Assembly: GCF_004792655.1 (NCBI RefSeq)
Contig: NZ_SRZC01000006.1
Coordinates: 62,001 to 126,000 of the forward strand
DNA length: 64,000 nt
Reading direction: 5' to 3'
Source of the DNA: Palleniella muris
Lineage (GTDB): Bacteria > Bacteroidota > Bacteroidia > Bacteroidales > Bacteroidaceae
In this document: positions 22,777-31,208 of the stretch, piece after piece
Position numbering within the stretch: the first letter of the stretch is position 1
Layout: every line of letters starts with the position of its first letter
Translations under genes and position numbers: made by a program
Notes under the pieces: model-generated
Seen by the model: only the letters and a program-made list of their open reading frames with translations
What the model was told of the DNA's origin: nothing
Databases searched by the model: none

Positions 22777-24300
22777 TCAGAGTCGCGGGCCCTTTGGCTT
22801 ACGCTGCTGCTTTTGCTGGATTTCGTCCTTCGGCTGGGTCTGTCCCTTGGTCAGAGGGTCGGTGATGTTCTTCGTCTCCTCGTTGGTGAGACCGTCGTTG
22901 TTCACCGCCTTCTGGGTGCGGGATTCGTCGGCGACCTTGACACGCGGGTCATTGAGCGATGTCACCGGACGCTGTTTCTCCTTGTCGAAGTACAGATAGA
23001 CAGTGCAGGGCTGTCCCTTCTCATCGACCATGTTGTCGAGCTTGGCGACACGCCCGTTGGCGTAGTCTTCCTTCTGCTGTTCGGTGAGCGGAATCTTGTT
23101 CCATTGTCCGAGAGGCTTGATGCTGCCGTCTTTGAGTGTCCAGTTGGGTTTCCTCTCAGCCTTCTTTTCCGAAGCCTCGGTCGAAACGGATTCGCCTTTG
23201 CCTTCTTTCTTGGCTTCGGCGGCACGCTTTGCCTGCTCCACCTTCTCATACCAGTGTATGCCGTTGGGTACAAATTCGACAGCCTTGCGGTCGACATTGT
23301 ACTGGAGTATTCCCGTGCGGGTCTTTCCATCGCGGCATACCACCTCTTTGGGGGGCAGGGGAAGACCTTTCTTCAGGGTCATGATCTCCGGCATGGTCAG
23401 CTTCGTCTGGCCGAAAGTGTCACGGATTCTGACATCCTTTGCCGGGATTGCCAGCAGCTCGTTGGTGTAGCGGTCCCGGCTGATGAGCGATGGAACTTTC
23501 TCTCCGGTGGCAGGGTCGATCAGTTCTACAATACGACCGAGGTTGCCGTTCTCTTTGAGATTTGCCTGATCGATTTTGTCGAATTTGTGTCCCATGAACT
23601 GGTCGAGCTTCTGTTCGCTCTGGATGAAGTGAGGGACAAGTTTGACGCTGCCGTCGGGGTCAGTGCGGAAAGAGAGTCGAGCCTCGATGCTGAATTTTTC
23701 TCCTCCGAAGGTCGGGGTGATATTCACCAGCTTGGATTTCCGGTTATAAAGCATCTCCCTCAGGTCGCCGGAGGCTTCGAGAGCCTCTTTGTCGATGCCC
23801 CATTTCTCTTTGAGCATATCCCAGTCGATTTTCGACTGGTCGATAGCCTGCCACTTGGGTTCCTGCGACATGGTTGTCTGAGATTGAGCTTCATCCGCTG
23901 TCTGCTCCGATGGTTCCGCAGAGGTTTCTGTCTGCTTGGACTGCTCGACTTTCAGAGCCGGGAGCGCCACATCGACCTTGTTATCTTTGAGTATCTCGGC
24001 ATTCGCCACAGGGTCTTTGGCGAGGTCGCCGATTACGGTGCCCACCGTGTCGTATCGGTCGGCGGGTACGCGGAAGAATCCGAATGTCGAGGGGTTCTTG
24101 CACTGGCGCACGAAGTTCGACATAAAAGCTTCGAGAGGGTTCTGGCCTTTTGAGAATTTCACGAGGTCAGAGAGTTTCGCCGACTTTACATCGGTCATTT
24201 TGGGTGTGCCGTCCTCGTTGAGTCCGGTCACCGCGCCTACCTGCCCGGTGTCGTTGTTGCGGGCGATAAGGACTTCTTCTTGATTCAGCTCTTGTGCCAT
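22777..24300 (-). CDS. DUF4099/DUF3945 domain mobile-element protein
   Basis: 507 residues. N-terminal FMSNFVRQCKNPSTFGFFRV, a glutamine/acid-rich linker, then DWDMLKEKWGIDKEALE to SIEARLSFRTDPDGS (DUF4099-like, about 160-225) and repeated DUF3945 units ending in gly-leu-pro and arg-lys-rich sequence (MTLKKGLPLPPKEVVCRDGK; LTEQQKEDYANGRV). Very common in conjugative and mobilizable elements of Bacteroidetes; function unknown. Confidence 0.85.
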   Translation of the reverse strand: MAQELNQEEVLIARNNDTGQVGAVTGLNEDGTPKMTDVKSAKLSDLVKFSKGQNPLEAFMSNFVRQCKNPSTFGFFRVPADRYDTVGTVIGDLAKDPVANAEILKDNKVDVALPALKVEQSKQTETSAEPSEQTADEAQSQTTMSQEPKWQAIDQSKIDWDMLKEKWGIDKEALEASGDLREMLYNRKSKLVNITPTFGGEKFSIEARLSFRTDPDGSVKLVPHFIQSEQKLDQFMGHKFDKIDQANLKENGNLGRIVELIDPATGEKVPSLISRDRYTNELLAIPAKDVRIRDTFGQTKLTMPEIMTLKKGLPLPPKEVVCRDGKTRTGILQYNVDRKAVEFVPNGIHWYEKVEQAKRAAEAKKEGKGESVSTEASEKKAERKPNWTLKDGSIKPLGQWNKIPLTEQQKEDYANGRVAKLDNMVDEKGQPCTVYLYFDKEKQRPVTSLNDPRVKVADESRTQKAVNNDGLTNEETKNITDPLTKGQTQPKDEIQQKQQRKPKGPRL

Positions 24301-24379
24301 ATTAATTAGAAGTTTTTGGGGTTGGAAACTTGTGCCTGAAAAGAGGCACGTTAATTATTGGTGTATGGTGGTATGGTTT

Positions 24380-24712
24380 TTATCTTCTTGTGGTTTCAAA
24401 TGCGATTCTGGCATCTGCCCAGCGGAAGGTCACGCGGGACTGGCGGCTGTCACCGGATTTTATGAATGGTAGTGTACCGTCAGCCATCATGGATTCTATT
24501 TTGGTTTTGCCGACATTATACATTTCCATGAGCTGTGCCTTGGTCAAAACTCTTTCTTCCGGCTCAATGATACCCTGATTTGTCAGGACAGCATAAATCT
24601 CTTTGCTGGCTTCCTTGATTTCGCGTCTGATTTCACATTTGATTTCTGCTCGAAGATCATCAATTATGGCTCTGAAATCAGAGAGGATTGCTCTTTTCTC
24701 TAATACTGTCAT
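24380..24712 (-). CDS. HTH protein of mobile element (excisionase-like)
   Basis: 110 residues: an N-terminal charged helix (LRAEIKCEIRREIKEASKEI) and a C-terminal helix-turn-helix, VLTKAQLMEMYNVGKTKIES then GTLPFIKSGDSRQSRVTF, a MerR/Xis-like winged HTH. With the neighbouring gene it forms the paired small regulators usually found next to the integrase, where one serves in excision. 1 bp from the next gene. Confidence 0.8.
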   Translation of the reverse strand: MTVLEKRAILSDFRAIIDDLRAEIKCEIRREIKEASKEIYAVLTNQGIIEPEERVLTKAQLMEMYNVGKTKIESMMADGTLPFIKSGDSRQSRVTFRWADARIAFETTRR

Positions 24713-24713
24713 A

Positions 24714-25097
24714 TCAATATCGGGGTAATCGGGTTACACGTTTCATTGCTTTCTCGTATGCCACCGGATTCCAAGGACATTGGAACTTTTCGATAGCCTC
24801 CACAAGTTCCTTCAGGAAGTAGTGGGTTTCTCGACCGACCTTCTTCCATTTCAGCACCAGCCGTTTTCGGATGCGCTGAAGGTGTCGGGGTGATACACAG
24901 AGGATAGCAGCGGCCTCATCCTTGCTCACCATAGGCTGGTTGGGAAGCCGCTCATGGATAAATCCATATTCCTCGGCTTTATGAATTTTCTCATCCTGAG
25001 CCGCGAGAAACTTTTCAAGACGGCTGAGAGTGCCTTGCATTCTCTGTACCTCTTGTGCCAGATCGGGATGAGGGGGGAACATAACGTAATTGTCCAT
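24714..25097 (-). CDS. HTH protein of mobile element
   Basis: 127 residues. A coiled-coil N-terminus (LAQEVQRMQGTLSRLEKFL) is followed by MVSKDEAAAILCVSPRHLQR, a helix-turn-helix of the excisionase/MerR type with the wing VLKWKKVGRETHYFLKE. Probably a regulator of integrase or excision. Confidence 0.8.
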   Translation of the reverse strand: MDNYVMFPPHPDLAQEVQRMQGTLSRLEKFLAAQDEKIHKAEEYGFIHERLPNQPMVSKDEAAAILCVSPRHLQRIRKRLVLKWKKVGRETHYFLKELVEAIEKFQCPWNPVAYEKAMKRVTRLPRY

Positions 25098-25327
25098 ATC
25101 AGGTGGGTTTAGCGGTTTGTTTGTGATGCAAAGTTACTTCGGGAAAAGGAGGTGCATCTATGATAACTCCGGGATAGAGTTGGGATAAGTGTAGGATAAA
25201 AAACGCTTGATTTTCTAAAATCCGCAATAATTCATCGTTGAATAACAGCGACTTATACAAATACTCTTAATGAATGTTAAAGTAGAAATTTGTGGAAATT
25301 TTTTTGAAAATCTCACGTCAGGACACA

Positions 25328-25363
25328 GCGAGTGCCGTCCGAGCATTCCCGAACGGCACTCGC
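25328..25363. terminator. Strong hairpin after the integrase gene
   Basis: GCGAGTGCCGT (25328-25338) pairs perfectly with ACGGCACTCGC (25353-25363), loop of 14. It lies 23 bp past the integrase stop on the minus strand. There is no clear T-run, so it may slow polymerase or protect the mRNA end rather than act as a classic terminator. The rest of the 289-bp gap holds nothing I recognise. Confidence 0.5.
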
Positions 25364-25386
25364 AAGAGGCTTATGGAATGTTCAGC

Positions 25387-26604
25387 TTAGAAATCGAGAT
25401 TGCCGAGGTTTTTGGAAAGAATGTCCATATCCTTTCCGATTTTGTCGGCGGTAATTCTCGCGTAGATCTGTGTGGTCTGGATATTTGTGTGGCCGAGCAT
25501 CTTTGATACCGACTCGATGGGCACTCCACGGCCGAGGGTCATGGTAGTGGCGAAGGTGTGCCGGGCGAGATGGAACGTCAGGTTCTTCTCGATGCCACAG
25601 ATGTCGGCTATCTCCTTCAGATAGCAGTTGAGCTTCTGATTGGTGATTATCGGCATGAGCTGGCCGTCGGTGTAGCAGCCCTCATATTTGTTGAGGATTT
25701 TCAGGGCCGGCGGAAGTAGGGGTACCATTACCTTCGTGTTGGTCTTCTGACGGTGGGTGACTATCCACAAGCGACCGTCGAACATCTTCTGGATGTTGTC
25801 GACACGGAGGTGGGCGAGGTCGATGTATGCCAGCCCGGTGAAGCAGGCGAAGATGAAGATGTCGCGCACCTGTTCCAGTCGCTTGGAGGCAAACTCTTTC
25901 TGCATCATCTTGCAAAGCTCGTCTTCGGTAAGATAGCCACGGTCAACACGCTCGATGGAGATTTTGTAGCCGTTGAAGGGGTCAACGGTTATCAGTCCGG
26001 CGCGGATGGCTTTGTTGATTACCTGCTTGAAGAACTTCATGCACTTGTAGGTGGTGTTCTGCGAGTATTTATACTCGGTACGGAGGAAGAACTCCAAGTC
26101 CACGATGAACTGATACTTTATCTCTCTCAGGGGAATGTCGGTGATATTGTACTTCTTCTTCATGAACTCCACCACGCGGCGGTACATTCTTTCGTACTTG
26201 CGGTAGGTGGGGTCGGCTTTGCTGAGTCCGACGAGCTTCTTGGTGTCCTCCAGATGCTGCTCATAGAGTTTCAGGAGTGATTCCTCCCGCTGGGTGATGC
26301 CCATGTAGGCGTTGCGCACCATTTCTACGGTAACGTAGCCGTGACGACGCTGGATGTCATAGAAATGATTGGTCAGAATAGTCTGAATATCCTGAAGATG
26401 GTTATTGATCTCAAAAGACTTGGATGAACGACCGGTGGCTTTACCGGCTTTCCCATCCCATCTTTCTGGCTCGCAAACCAATTTTGTGCTCCAGTCCTGT
26501 CTTTCTCCGTCAATAGACACGCGCACGATGATGGCGGATGTACCATCCTTGTTGACATGATTGCTTCGGAGATAGAACAGAATCTTAAATGTGCTCTGTT
26601 TCAT
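25387..26604 (-). CDS. Tyrosine site-specific recombinase (integrase)
   Basis: 405 residues: an N-terminal arm-binding region with the Bacteroidetes opening (FKILFYLRSNHVNKDGTSAI), an SAM-like core-binding domain (about 105-205) and a catalytic domain with Lys287 (THRQKTNT), His345 and Arg348 (FHLARHT), His372 (GHTNIQTT) and nucleophile Tyr381 (IYARI). The first Arg of the usual RKHRHY set is absent (FTGLAYIDL), as in IntDOT-type enzymes. First gene of the element, reading away from ssrA, which is the likely attachment neighbourhood. Confidence 0.92.
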   Translation of the reverse strand: MKQSTFKILFYLRSNHVNKDGTSAIIVRVSIDGERQDWSTKLVCEPERWDGKAGKATGRSSKSFEINNHLQDIQTILTNHFYDIQRRHGYVTVEMVRNAYMGITQREESLLKLYEQHLEDTKKLVGLSKADPTYRKYERMYRRVVEFMKKKYNITDIPLREIKYQFIVDLEFFLRTEYKYSQNTTYKCMKFFKQVINKAIRAGLITVDPFNGYKISIERVDRGYLTEDELCKMMQKEFASKRLEQVRDIFIFACFTGLAYIDLAHLRVDNIQKMFDGRLWIVTHRQKTNTKVMVPLLPPALKILNKYEGCYTDGQLMPIITNQKLNCYLKEIADICGIEKNLTFHLARHTFATTMTLGRGVPIESVSKMLGHTNIQTTQIYARITADKIGKDMDILSKNLGNLDF

Positions 26605-27036
26605 CTTACATTTGGATTTGGTGGTTATGATTGCGCAGGGTTTTTACCCCCTTGCAAAATTCATAACGAGTTAAACTTAATTTTGCTTAGACTCACCTCG
26701 GCCAATAGAGGACGAATAGCGGACATGATGTCCTGCGTATTCTGACGGAGTGCATGGGAATAGAAAATTAGGTATCAAATGTAAGCTTCGGACTATGCCA
26801 CCGGACTCCATTTCTTGTGTGCCATCAGATGTCCGATTTTGGCCGCTATTTTCCGACTTATGTCAGAGTTTCGGTTTCGTAAAGTGCTGCACAAAACATA
26901 GTTACGACACTTACTGCTACACAACTGCTACATTTGGCATCTCACGATTTTTGTGTAGCAGATTTGCAACCAATGGGTGTCTTGTTCAGTCTTTTTTCTG
27001 TCCGATGACGGTCCTGAGTCGTCATTTTTAGGCATT
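26605..27036. other. Non-coding junction between integrase and ssrA
   Basis: Holds the integrase leader and, presumably, one end of the integrative element. No frame looks like a gene. A short inverted repeat GCAGGG-TTTTTA-CCC lies near 26636. I could not identify the attachment core because the other end is outside the window. Confidence 0.4.
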
Positions 27037-27071
27037 AAAAAACCGCACAATAAGTTGATATTGTGCGGTTT
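27037..27071 (-). terminator. ssrA terminator
   Basis: AACCGCACAATA (from 27041) pairs with TATTGTGCGGTTT (to 27071). On the minus strand it is followed by a run of T, so it ends transcription coming from ssrA about 50 bp upstream. Confidence 0.8.
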
Positions 27072-27118
27072 AGTCTTGTTTAGACTTTTGTTGGCCGGAA
27101 TCTGTCCGACCCGTCAAG

Positions 27119-27515
27119 TGGAGCTGGGGAGAATCGAACTCCCGTCCACACAAGGAACCAATATGCTTTCTACATGTTTATTCCGGACTTCATTTTCGAG
27201 TGCCGACAAGACCCGGACCACCAACCGGCACCTTAGCCTCTAAAGTCTCATCCTTCGGCCGAGGCTGCCTCCGGACTATTCCCGAATTTCCTACACCGCT
27301 TTACCAGACGCTTCGGAACAAGAGCTTCTGAGCGATGTCTCGTCCCAACACCTTGTGTCGGGATTAGGCCAGTAAACTACTGTACTTCGTTTAGGCAGCG
27401 AGAGCGTAACGTGTTTCGCCAGATAAATGTTCGACAGCAGAGATTAAGGAGCCTACCGCCACCGCTCCACATGCTTACACACCGCTTCAACTTGCTGTCA
27501 AATCCAGTCAGCCCC
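27119..27515 (-). ncRNA. ssrA: tmRNA
   Basis: The minus strand starts GGGGCTGACTGGATTTGACA at 27515 and ends GGAGTTCGATTCTCCCCAGC followed by TCCA at 27119, so the two ends form the tRNA-like acceptor and T-arm. The tag frame starts at a Gly resume codon and reads GETRYALAA then TAA, near 27412-27386. Length about 397 nt is normal. The 3' CCA is not encoded (the sequence continues CTTGAC). It rescues stalled ribosomes with SmpB and tags products for proteolysis. Confidence 0.95.
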
Positions 27516-27534
27516 GGTGCTTGTTTCAAGACTG

Positions 27535-27565
27535 CAAAAGTACACATTATTTGCCTAACCTACAA
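27535..27565 (-). promoter_or_regulatory. ssrA promoter
   Basis: Minus-strand TACTTTTG (27535-27542), TAnnTTTG fit, with TTG (27563-27565) 20 bp upstream. Lies about 20 bp before the mature tmRNA 5' end. Confidence 0.75.
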
Positions 27566-27627
27566 GAAAAGGGCGGGAAATCGTAGTTAAAATATGCAAA
27601 ACGGCACTATTTATACAATAAAACTCG

Positions 27628-27635
27628 TAACTTTG
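27628..27635 (+). promoter_or_regulatory. -7 box upstream of carboxynorspermidine synthase
   Basis: TAACTTTG fits TAnnTTTG, 44 bp before the start codon. No clear -33 box. Confidence 0.5.
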
Positions 27636-27679
27636 CGAAATAAAGTTCAATATAATCAGTAAAAGAAAAAGTATCAAAA

Positions 27680-28942
27680 TTGGGAAAAGTATTAGTCATA
27701 GGATGTGGCGGCGTTGCTGGCGTCGCAATCCAGAAGTGTGCGGCGAATGCCGAGGTGTTCGGGGAGATTTGTATTGCCTCACGCACTGTGAGCAAGTGTG
27801 ACGACCTGAAAGCTGCCATTGAGGCGAAGGGTACGAAGGCGAAAATCACCACAAGGAAGGTTGATGCGGACAACGTTGAGGAGCTGAAAGCCCTCATCAA
27901 CGAGGTGAAGCCTGACGTGGTGCTGAACCTTGCCCTGCCTTATCAGGACCTGACAATCATGGATGCGTGCCTCGCCTGCGGCGTGCATTACGTCGACACC
28001 GCCAACTATGAGTGCGAGGACACCAACGATCCGGAGTGGCGCAAGACATACGAGGCGCGCTGCAAGGAGAAGGGCTTCACTGCATATTTCGACTACTCAT
28101 GGCAGTGGGCGTACAAGAAGCGTTACGAGGAGGCAGGGCTCACCGCAATCCTCGGCACAGGTTTCGACCCGGGAGTGACATCAGTGTTCACAGCCTACGC
28201 CTTGAAGCATTACTTTGACGAAATCCACACCATAGATATCCTTGACTGCAACGGCGGTGACCACGGTTATCCTTTCGCGACAAACTTCAACCCTGAAATC
28301 AATCTCCGTGAGGTAAGTGCCAACGGTTCTTACTGGGAGAACGGCAAATGGGTGGAGACAGAGCCGATGGAAATCAAGCGTGTCTACAACTTCGACGGTG
28401 TCGGAGAGAAGGACATGTACCTCCTTCACCATGAGGAGATTGAGTCTTTGGCACAGAACATCCCGGGAGTGAAGCGCATCCGCTTCTTCATGACCTTCGG
28501 ACAGAGCTACCTCACCCACATGAAGTGCCTTGAGAATGTCGGCATGCTCGGCACAGAGCCTGTAGAGTTCAACGGTCAGGAGATTGTCCCTATACAGTTC
28601 CTCCGCCGCCTGCTCCCGGACCCTGCGTCCCTCGGTCCTCGCACTGTCGGCAAGACAAACATCGGATGTATCTTCACCGGCGTTAAGGACGGCAAGGAGA
28701 AGCATGTGTATATTTATAATGTATGTGACCATCAGGAGTGCTACAAGGAGGTCGGCAGCCAGGCCATCTCCTACACAACAGGCGTTCCGGCGATGATTGG
28801 CACAGCCATGCTCATGCAGGGTCTGTGGAAGAAACCGGGCGTGTTCACCGTCGAAGAGTTTGACCCTGATCCATACATGGACATGCTCAACAAGTGGGGA
28901 CTCCCATGGCAGGTGGACGAAAATCCTGTACTTGTTGATTAA
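27680..28942 (+). CDS. Carboxynorspermidine synthase (saccharopine dehydrogenase family)
   Basis: 420 residues, TTG start giving MGKVLVIGCGGVAGVAIQKC, a Rossmann NAD(P)-binding loop (GCGGVAG). NLALPYQDLTIMDACLACGV and GTGFDPGVTSVFTAYALKHY are typical of the bacterial saccharopine-dehydrogenase-like enzymes that condense aspartate semialdehyde with a diamine to form carboxynorspermidine or carboxyspermidine. The decarboxylase of the same pathway lies 0.5 kb downstream on the other strand, which supports this rather than lysine metabolism. Cytoplasmic. Confidence 0.9.
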   Translation: MGKVLVIGCGGVAGVAIQKCAANAEVFGEICIASRTVSKCDDLKAAIEAKGTKAKITTRKVDADNVEELKALINEVKPDVVLNLALPYQDLTIMDACLACGVHYVDTANYECEDTNDPEWRKTYEARCKEKGFTAYFDYSWQWAYKKRYEEAGLTAILGTGFDPGVTSVFTAYALKHYFDEIHTIDILDCNGGDHGYPFATNFNPEINLREVSANGSYWENGKWVETEPMEIKRVYNFDGVGEKDMYLLHHEEIESLAQNIPGVKRIRFFMTFGQSYLTHMKCLENVGMLGTEPVEFNGQEIVPIQFLRRLLPDPASLGPRTVGKTNIGCIFTGVKDGKEKHVYIYNVCDHQECYKEVGSQAISYTTGVPAMIGTAMLMQGLWKKPGVFTVEEFDPDPYMDMLNKWGLPWQVDENPVLVD

Positions 28943-29433
28943 TGTAATATTCTCTGCCATGCAACCAATTAAGGCTACATTCGTGAAAAGCAACCGTTTT
29001 TGGTTGCATAGCAGAGACTTTTCTACAAACGTCATATAAAAAAAACGTTAGTTCGATGCATTGCCAACGATCCGGCGAAACAAAAAAACATGCTATCAAA
29101 AGCACCGTGAAACGGTGACTCCTTGTTAACCCCGTATGCTGCTTACGGCAGCATGCGGGGCTGTATCCATGTAAGTGACTCTGCACCGTAAGACGGTGTC
29201 TCACACAGAAAAGTAACTATTGGCATGTTTATATTATGAGGCACCGTATTACGGTGCAGGTTGATGCGCTGAGGTTTTTGTTTGGGGCAAGCCATATCAG
29301 TTGATAAATGCATGCGGACCGGTGACATCTACAAAAAAATGTGGCAGAGCCACACTTAATGGGAATACTCGGCAATGCCCCTGTATGCATATTGCATATT
29401 ATCCACACCCACACCAAATCTTGCAGAACCATG
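28943..29433. repeat. Intergenic cluster of hairpin repeats
   Basis: No gene fits here. A long inverted repeat follows the synthase stop (28951-28967 with 29001-29017, one mismatch, ATGCAACCA core). Three hairpins of one pattern, CACCGT-NNN-ACGGTG, lie at 29103-29117, 29183-29197 and 29242-29256 with different loops. Between them CCCCGTATGCTGC (29130-29142) pairs with GCAGCATGCGGGG (29148-29160). The constant stems with changing loops suggest structure is conserved. Confidence 0.65.
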
Positions 29434-29467
29434 AAAAAAGGTGCGAAAAGCAAATGCCTTTCACACC
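29434..29467 (-). terminator. nspC terminator
   Basis: GGTGTGAAAGGCA pairs with TGCTTTTCGCACC across the stop codon of nspC (29440-29467), with two mismatches, and is followed on the minus strand by six T (29434-29439). Confidence 0.65.
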
Positions 29468-30624
29468 CTTGACTTGAAATCTTCATAGGAGAAGCGTTTC
29501 CAAAGGCGGAGCGTTTCTCTTTTTTTTATGTATATGTCCGGCAGCGGCATACCGTTGAACGTGTTCGTCTTGACCATGGAATAGATAGCCATGTCGCCAA
29601 AAACGACCTCATCACCTTCGGTCAGTTCACACGCCATGTCATACGTTCCGATGACATCACCGCTGAGACACGTAGGTCCTCCGAAGCGGTACTTGCGGCA
29701 TTCGGCATCCGAAGCGTCGGGAGCAGTGTAACGCTCGCCCTTGACTTTCTCCAAAGGCGGTGTGTAAGGCATCTCTATGACGTCAGGCATGTGGCAGGCG
29801 GCAGAGGTGTCAAGGATAACGTTCCGTACGCCATCGCCGCTTTTCGCCTGCACTTCAAGCACTTGGGAATGGAGCGTTCCGGCATTCAAAGCCACCGCTT
29901 CGCCCGGCTCAAGATAGACTTCAAGACCGTATTTCCCCTGCATGCTCCTGATGCAACGCTCAAGACGAGGTATTTCGTAGTCATCCCTTGTTATATGATG
30001 TCCGCCGCCAAAGTTTATCCAGCGCATGCCATGCAGATACTTTCCGAACTTTTCCTCCACGGCATCGAGTGTCTTTTCAAGGTCGTCGCTGTTCTGTTCG
30101 CAGAGTGTATGGAAATGAATGCCGTCAAGAAGCGACATCAACGGTGTGCCGGCGACCTCCCGTTCAAACACGGCGAGCGTCGTTCCGAGGCGCGAACCCG
30201 GAGCGCAAGGGTCATAAATGGCGTGTCCTTCCTGTGTGGAGCATTCCGGATTGATGCGCAAACCTACTTGCAGTCCGGCATCCTTCGCACGCTTGCCGTA
30301 AAGGCTCAGCTGCCGTGGCGAATTGAAGTCTATATGGTCGCATATTTCAAATATGCGTTCCATATCCTCCTCCTTGAATGCCGGCGAGAAGACATGGTTC
30401 TCTCCCCTGCCCTCTTCGTGCCACAGCTGCGCCTCAAAAATGCCGCTTGCCGTCGCACCCGCCAAATAATCCGCCACCAAAGGGTACAGCCCGTAACAGC
30501 TGAAGCACTTCTGTGCCAAAAGTATCTTGCATCCTGTCCTGTCCGTCACACCGCGCAGTACACGGAGATTCTGCTCCAAACGGTCGGTATCGATACAGAA
30601 ATATGGTGTCCTTATCTTATCCAT
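29461..30624 (-). CDS. nspC: Carboxynorspermidine decarboxylase
   Basis: 387 residues from the ATG at 30624 (MDKIRTPYFCIDTDRLEQNL). A fold-III PLP decarboxylase: the PLP lysine lies in ILLAQKCFSCY, GGGHHITRDDY and EPGEAV bind the phosphate, and Cys in FHTLCEQN and later DTSAACHMPDVIEMPY complete the dimeric active site. It removes CO2 from carboxynorspermidine/carboxyspermidine to give norspermidine or spermidine. Partner of the synthase across the hairpin-rich gap. Confidence 0.93.
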   Translation of the reverse strand: MDKIRTPYFCIDTDRLEQNLRVLRGVTDRTGCKILLAQKCFSCYGLYPLVADYLAGATASGIFEAQLWHEEGRGENHVFSPAFKEEDMERIFEICDHIDFNSPRQLSLYGKRAKDAGLQVGLRINPECSTQEGHAIYDPCAPGSRLGTTLAVFEREVAGTPLMSLLDGIHFHTLCEQNSDDLEKTLDAVEEKFGKYLHGMRWINFGGGHHITRDDYEIPRLERCIRSMQGKYGLEVYLEPGEAVALNAGTLHSQVLEVQAKSGDGVRNVILDTSAACHMPDVIEMPYTPPLEKVKGERYTAPDASDAECRKYRFGGPTCLSGDVIGTYDMACELTEGDEVVFGDMAIYSMVKTNTFNGMPLPDIYIKKRETLRLWKRFSYEDFKSRV

Positions 30625-30747
30625 AAACAATTTATCCTTATTATAAAAATCATTCCGAGATGCCGCTCTGCAGAACGTGCCGACACCCCTCACAAAAGCA
30701 TCCGTGACACAAGGAAAAAGCACCCGTCACAGGCAGGCAAACAAAGT

Positions 30748-30826
30748 GTAGCCTTTCACCATACGAAAGGTTACCTTTTACCTCCCAAAAGGTAACACTT
30801 TGCCGCACGAATCGTAACCTTTCGCC
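30748..30826. repeat. Degenerate 22-bp tandem repeat array (copy B)
   Basis: Units start at 30748, 30770, 30792 and 30814, exactly 22 bp apart; each begins GTA or GTT, has CCTTT or ACTTT on the left and mostly AAAG on the right, so each is a weak inverted repeat. It is upstream of nspC. Confidence 0.8.
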
Positions 30827-30916
30827 ACGTCATCTGTAACAGCTTGAAAATCAATGTGTCATTATGGAAACAGTAGTTCTTGTTTTCTGTTCCATAAATT
30901 AAAGTCCATTCCAACG

Positions 30917-31186
30917 AACCGCATTAGCGGTTGAATAGAGTAGCCGTGGGTCGTACCCACGGATTTTTGCATGTATTTTTCTGTTACCGACCGATTTATC
31001 GGTCGAACAACCCCACAACACTCAACCCTATTCGACCGACAAATCGGTCGTTGTATAACGATTTCCTGCAATCCGTGGGGTGCGCCCCACGGCTACTTTC
31101 TTATCACCGCTAACGCGGTTCCATGCACAGGCTTTGCAAACCTAATGCACAGGCTATATCACAGTATAGCCACCGCTGATGCGGTT
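30917..31186. repeat. Nested palindrome array upstream of uridine kinase 3' end
   Basis: Eight hairpins follow each other: AACCGCATTAGCGGTT (30917-30932), CCGTGGG/CCCACGG (30944-30962), CGACCGAT/ATCGGTCG (30988-31005), CGACCGA/TCGGTCG (31033-31050), CCGTGGGG/CCCCACGG (31073-31092), ACCGC/GCGGT (31106-31119), GGCTATA/TATAGCC (31152-31171) and ACCGC/GCGGT (31172-31185). The first three mirror the next three in reverse order around about 31018, so the whole stretch is also one large inverted repeat. No coding frame is convincing. Confidence 0.8.
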
Positions 31187-31208
31187 TTATATACAAGAAC
31201 CTGTTTCC

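Noticed and set aside
28887-29204. Minus-strand frames in the synthase-nspC gap
   Set aside because: They run through hairpin repeats and are rich in Cys/His/Thr without any pattern; more likely non-coding.
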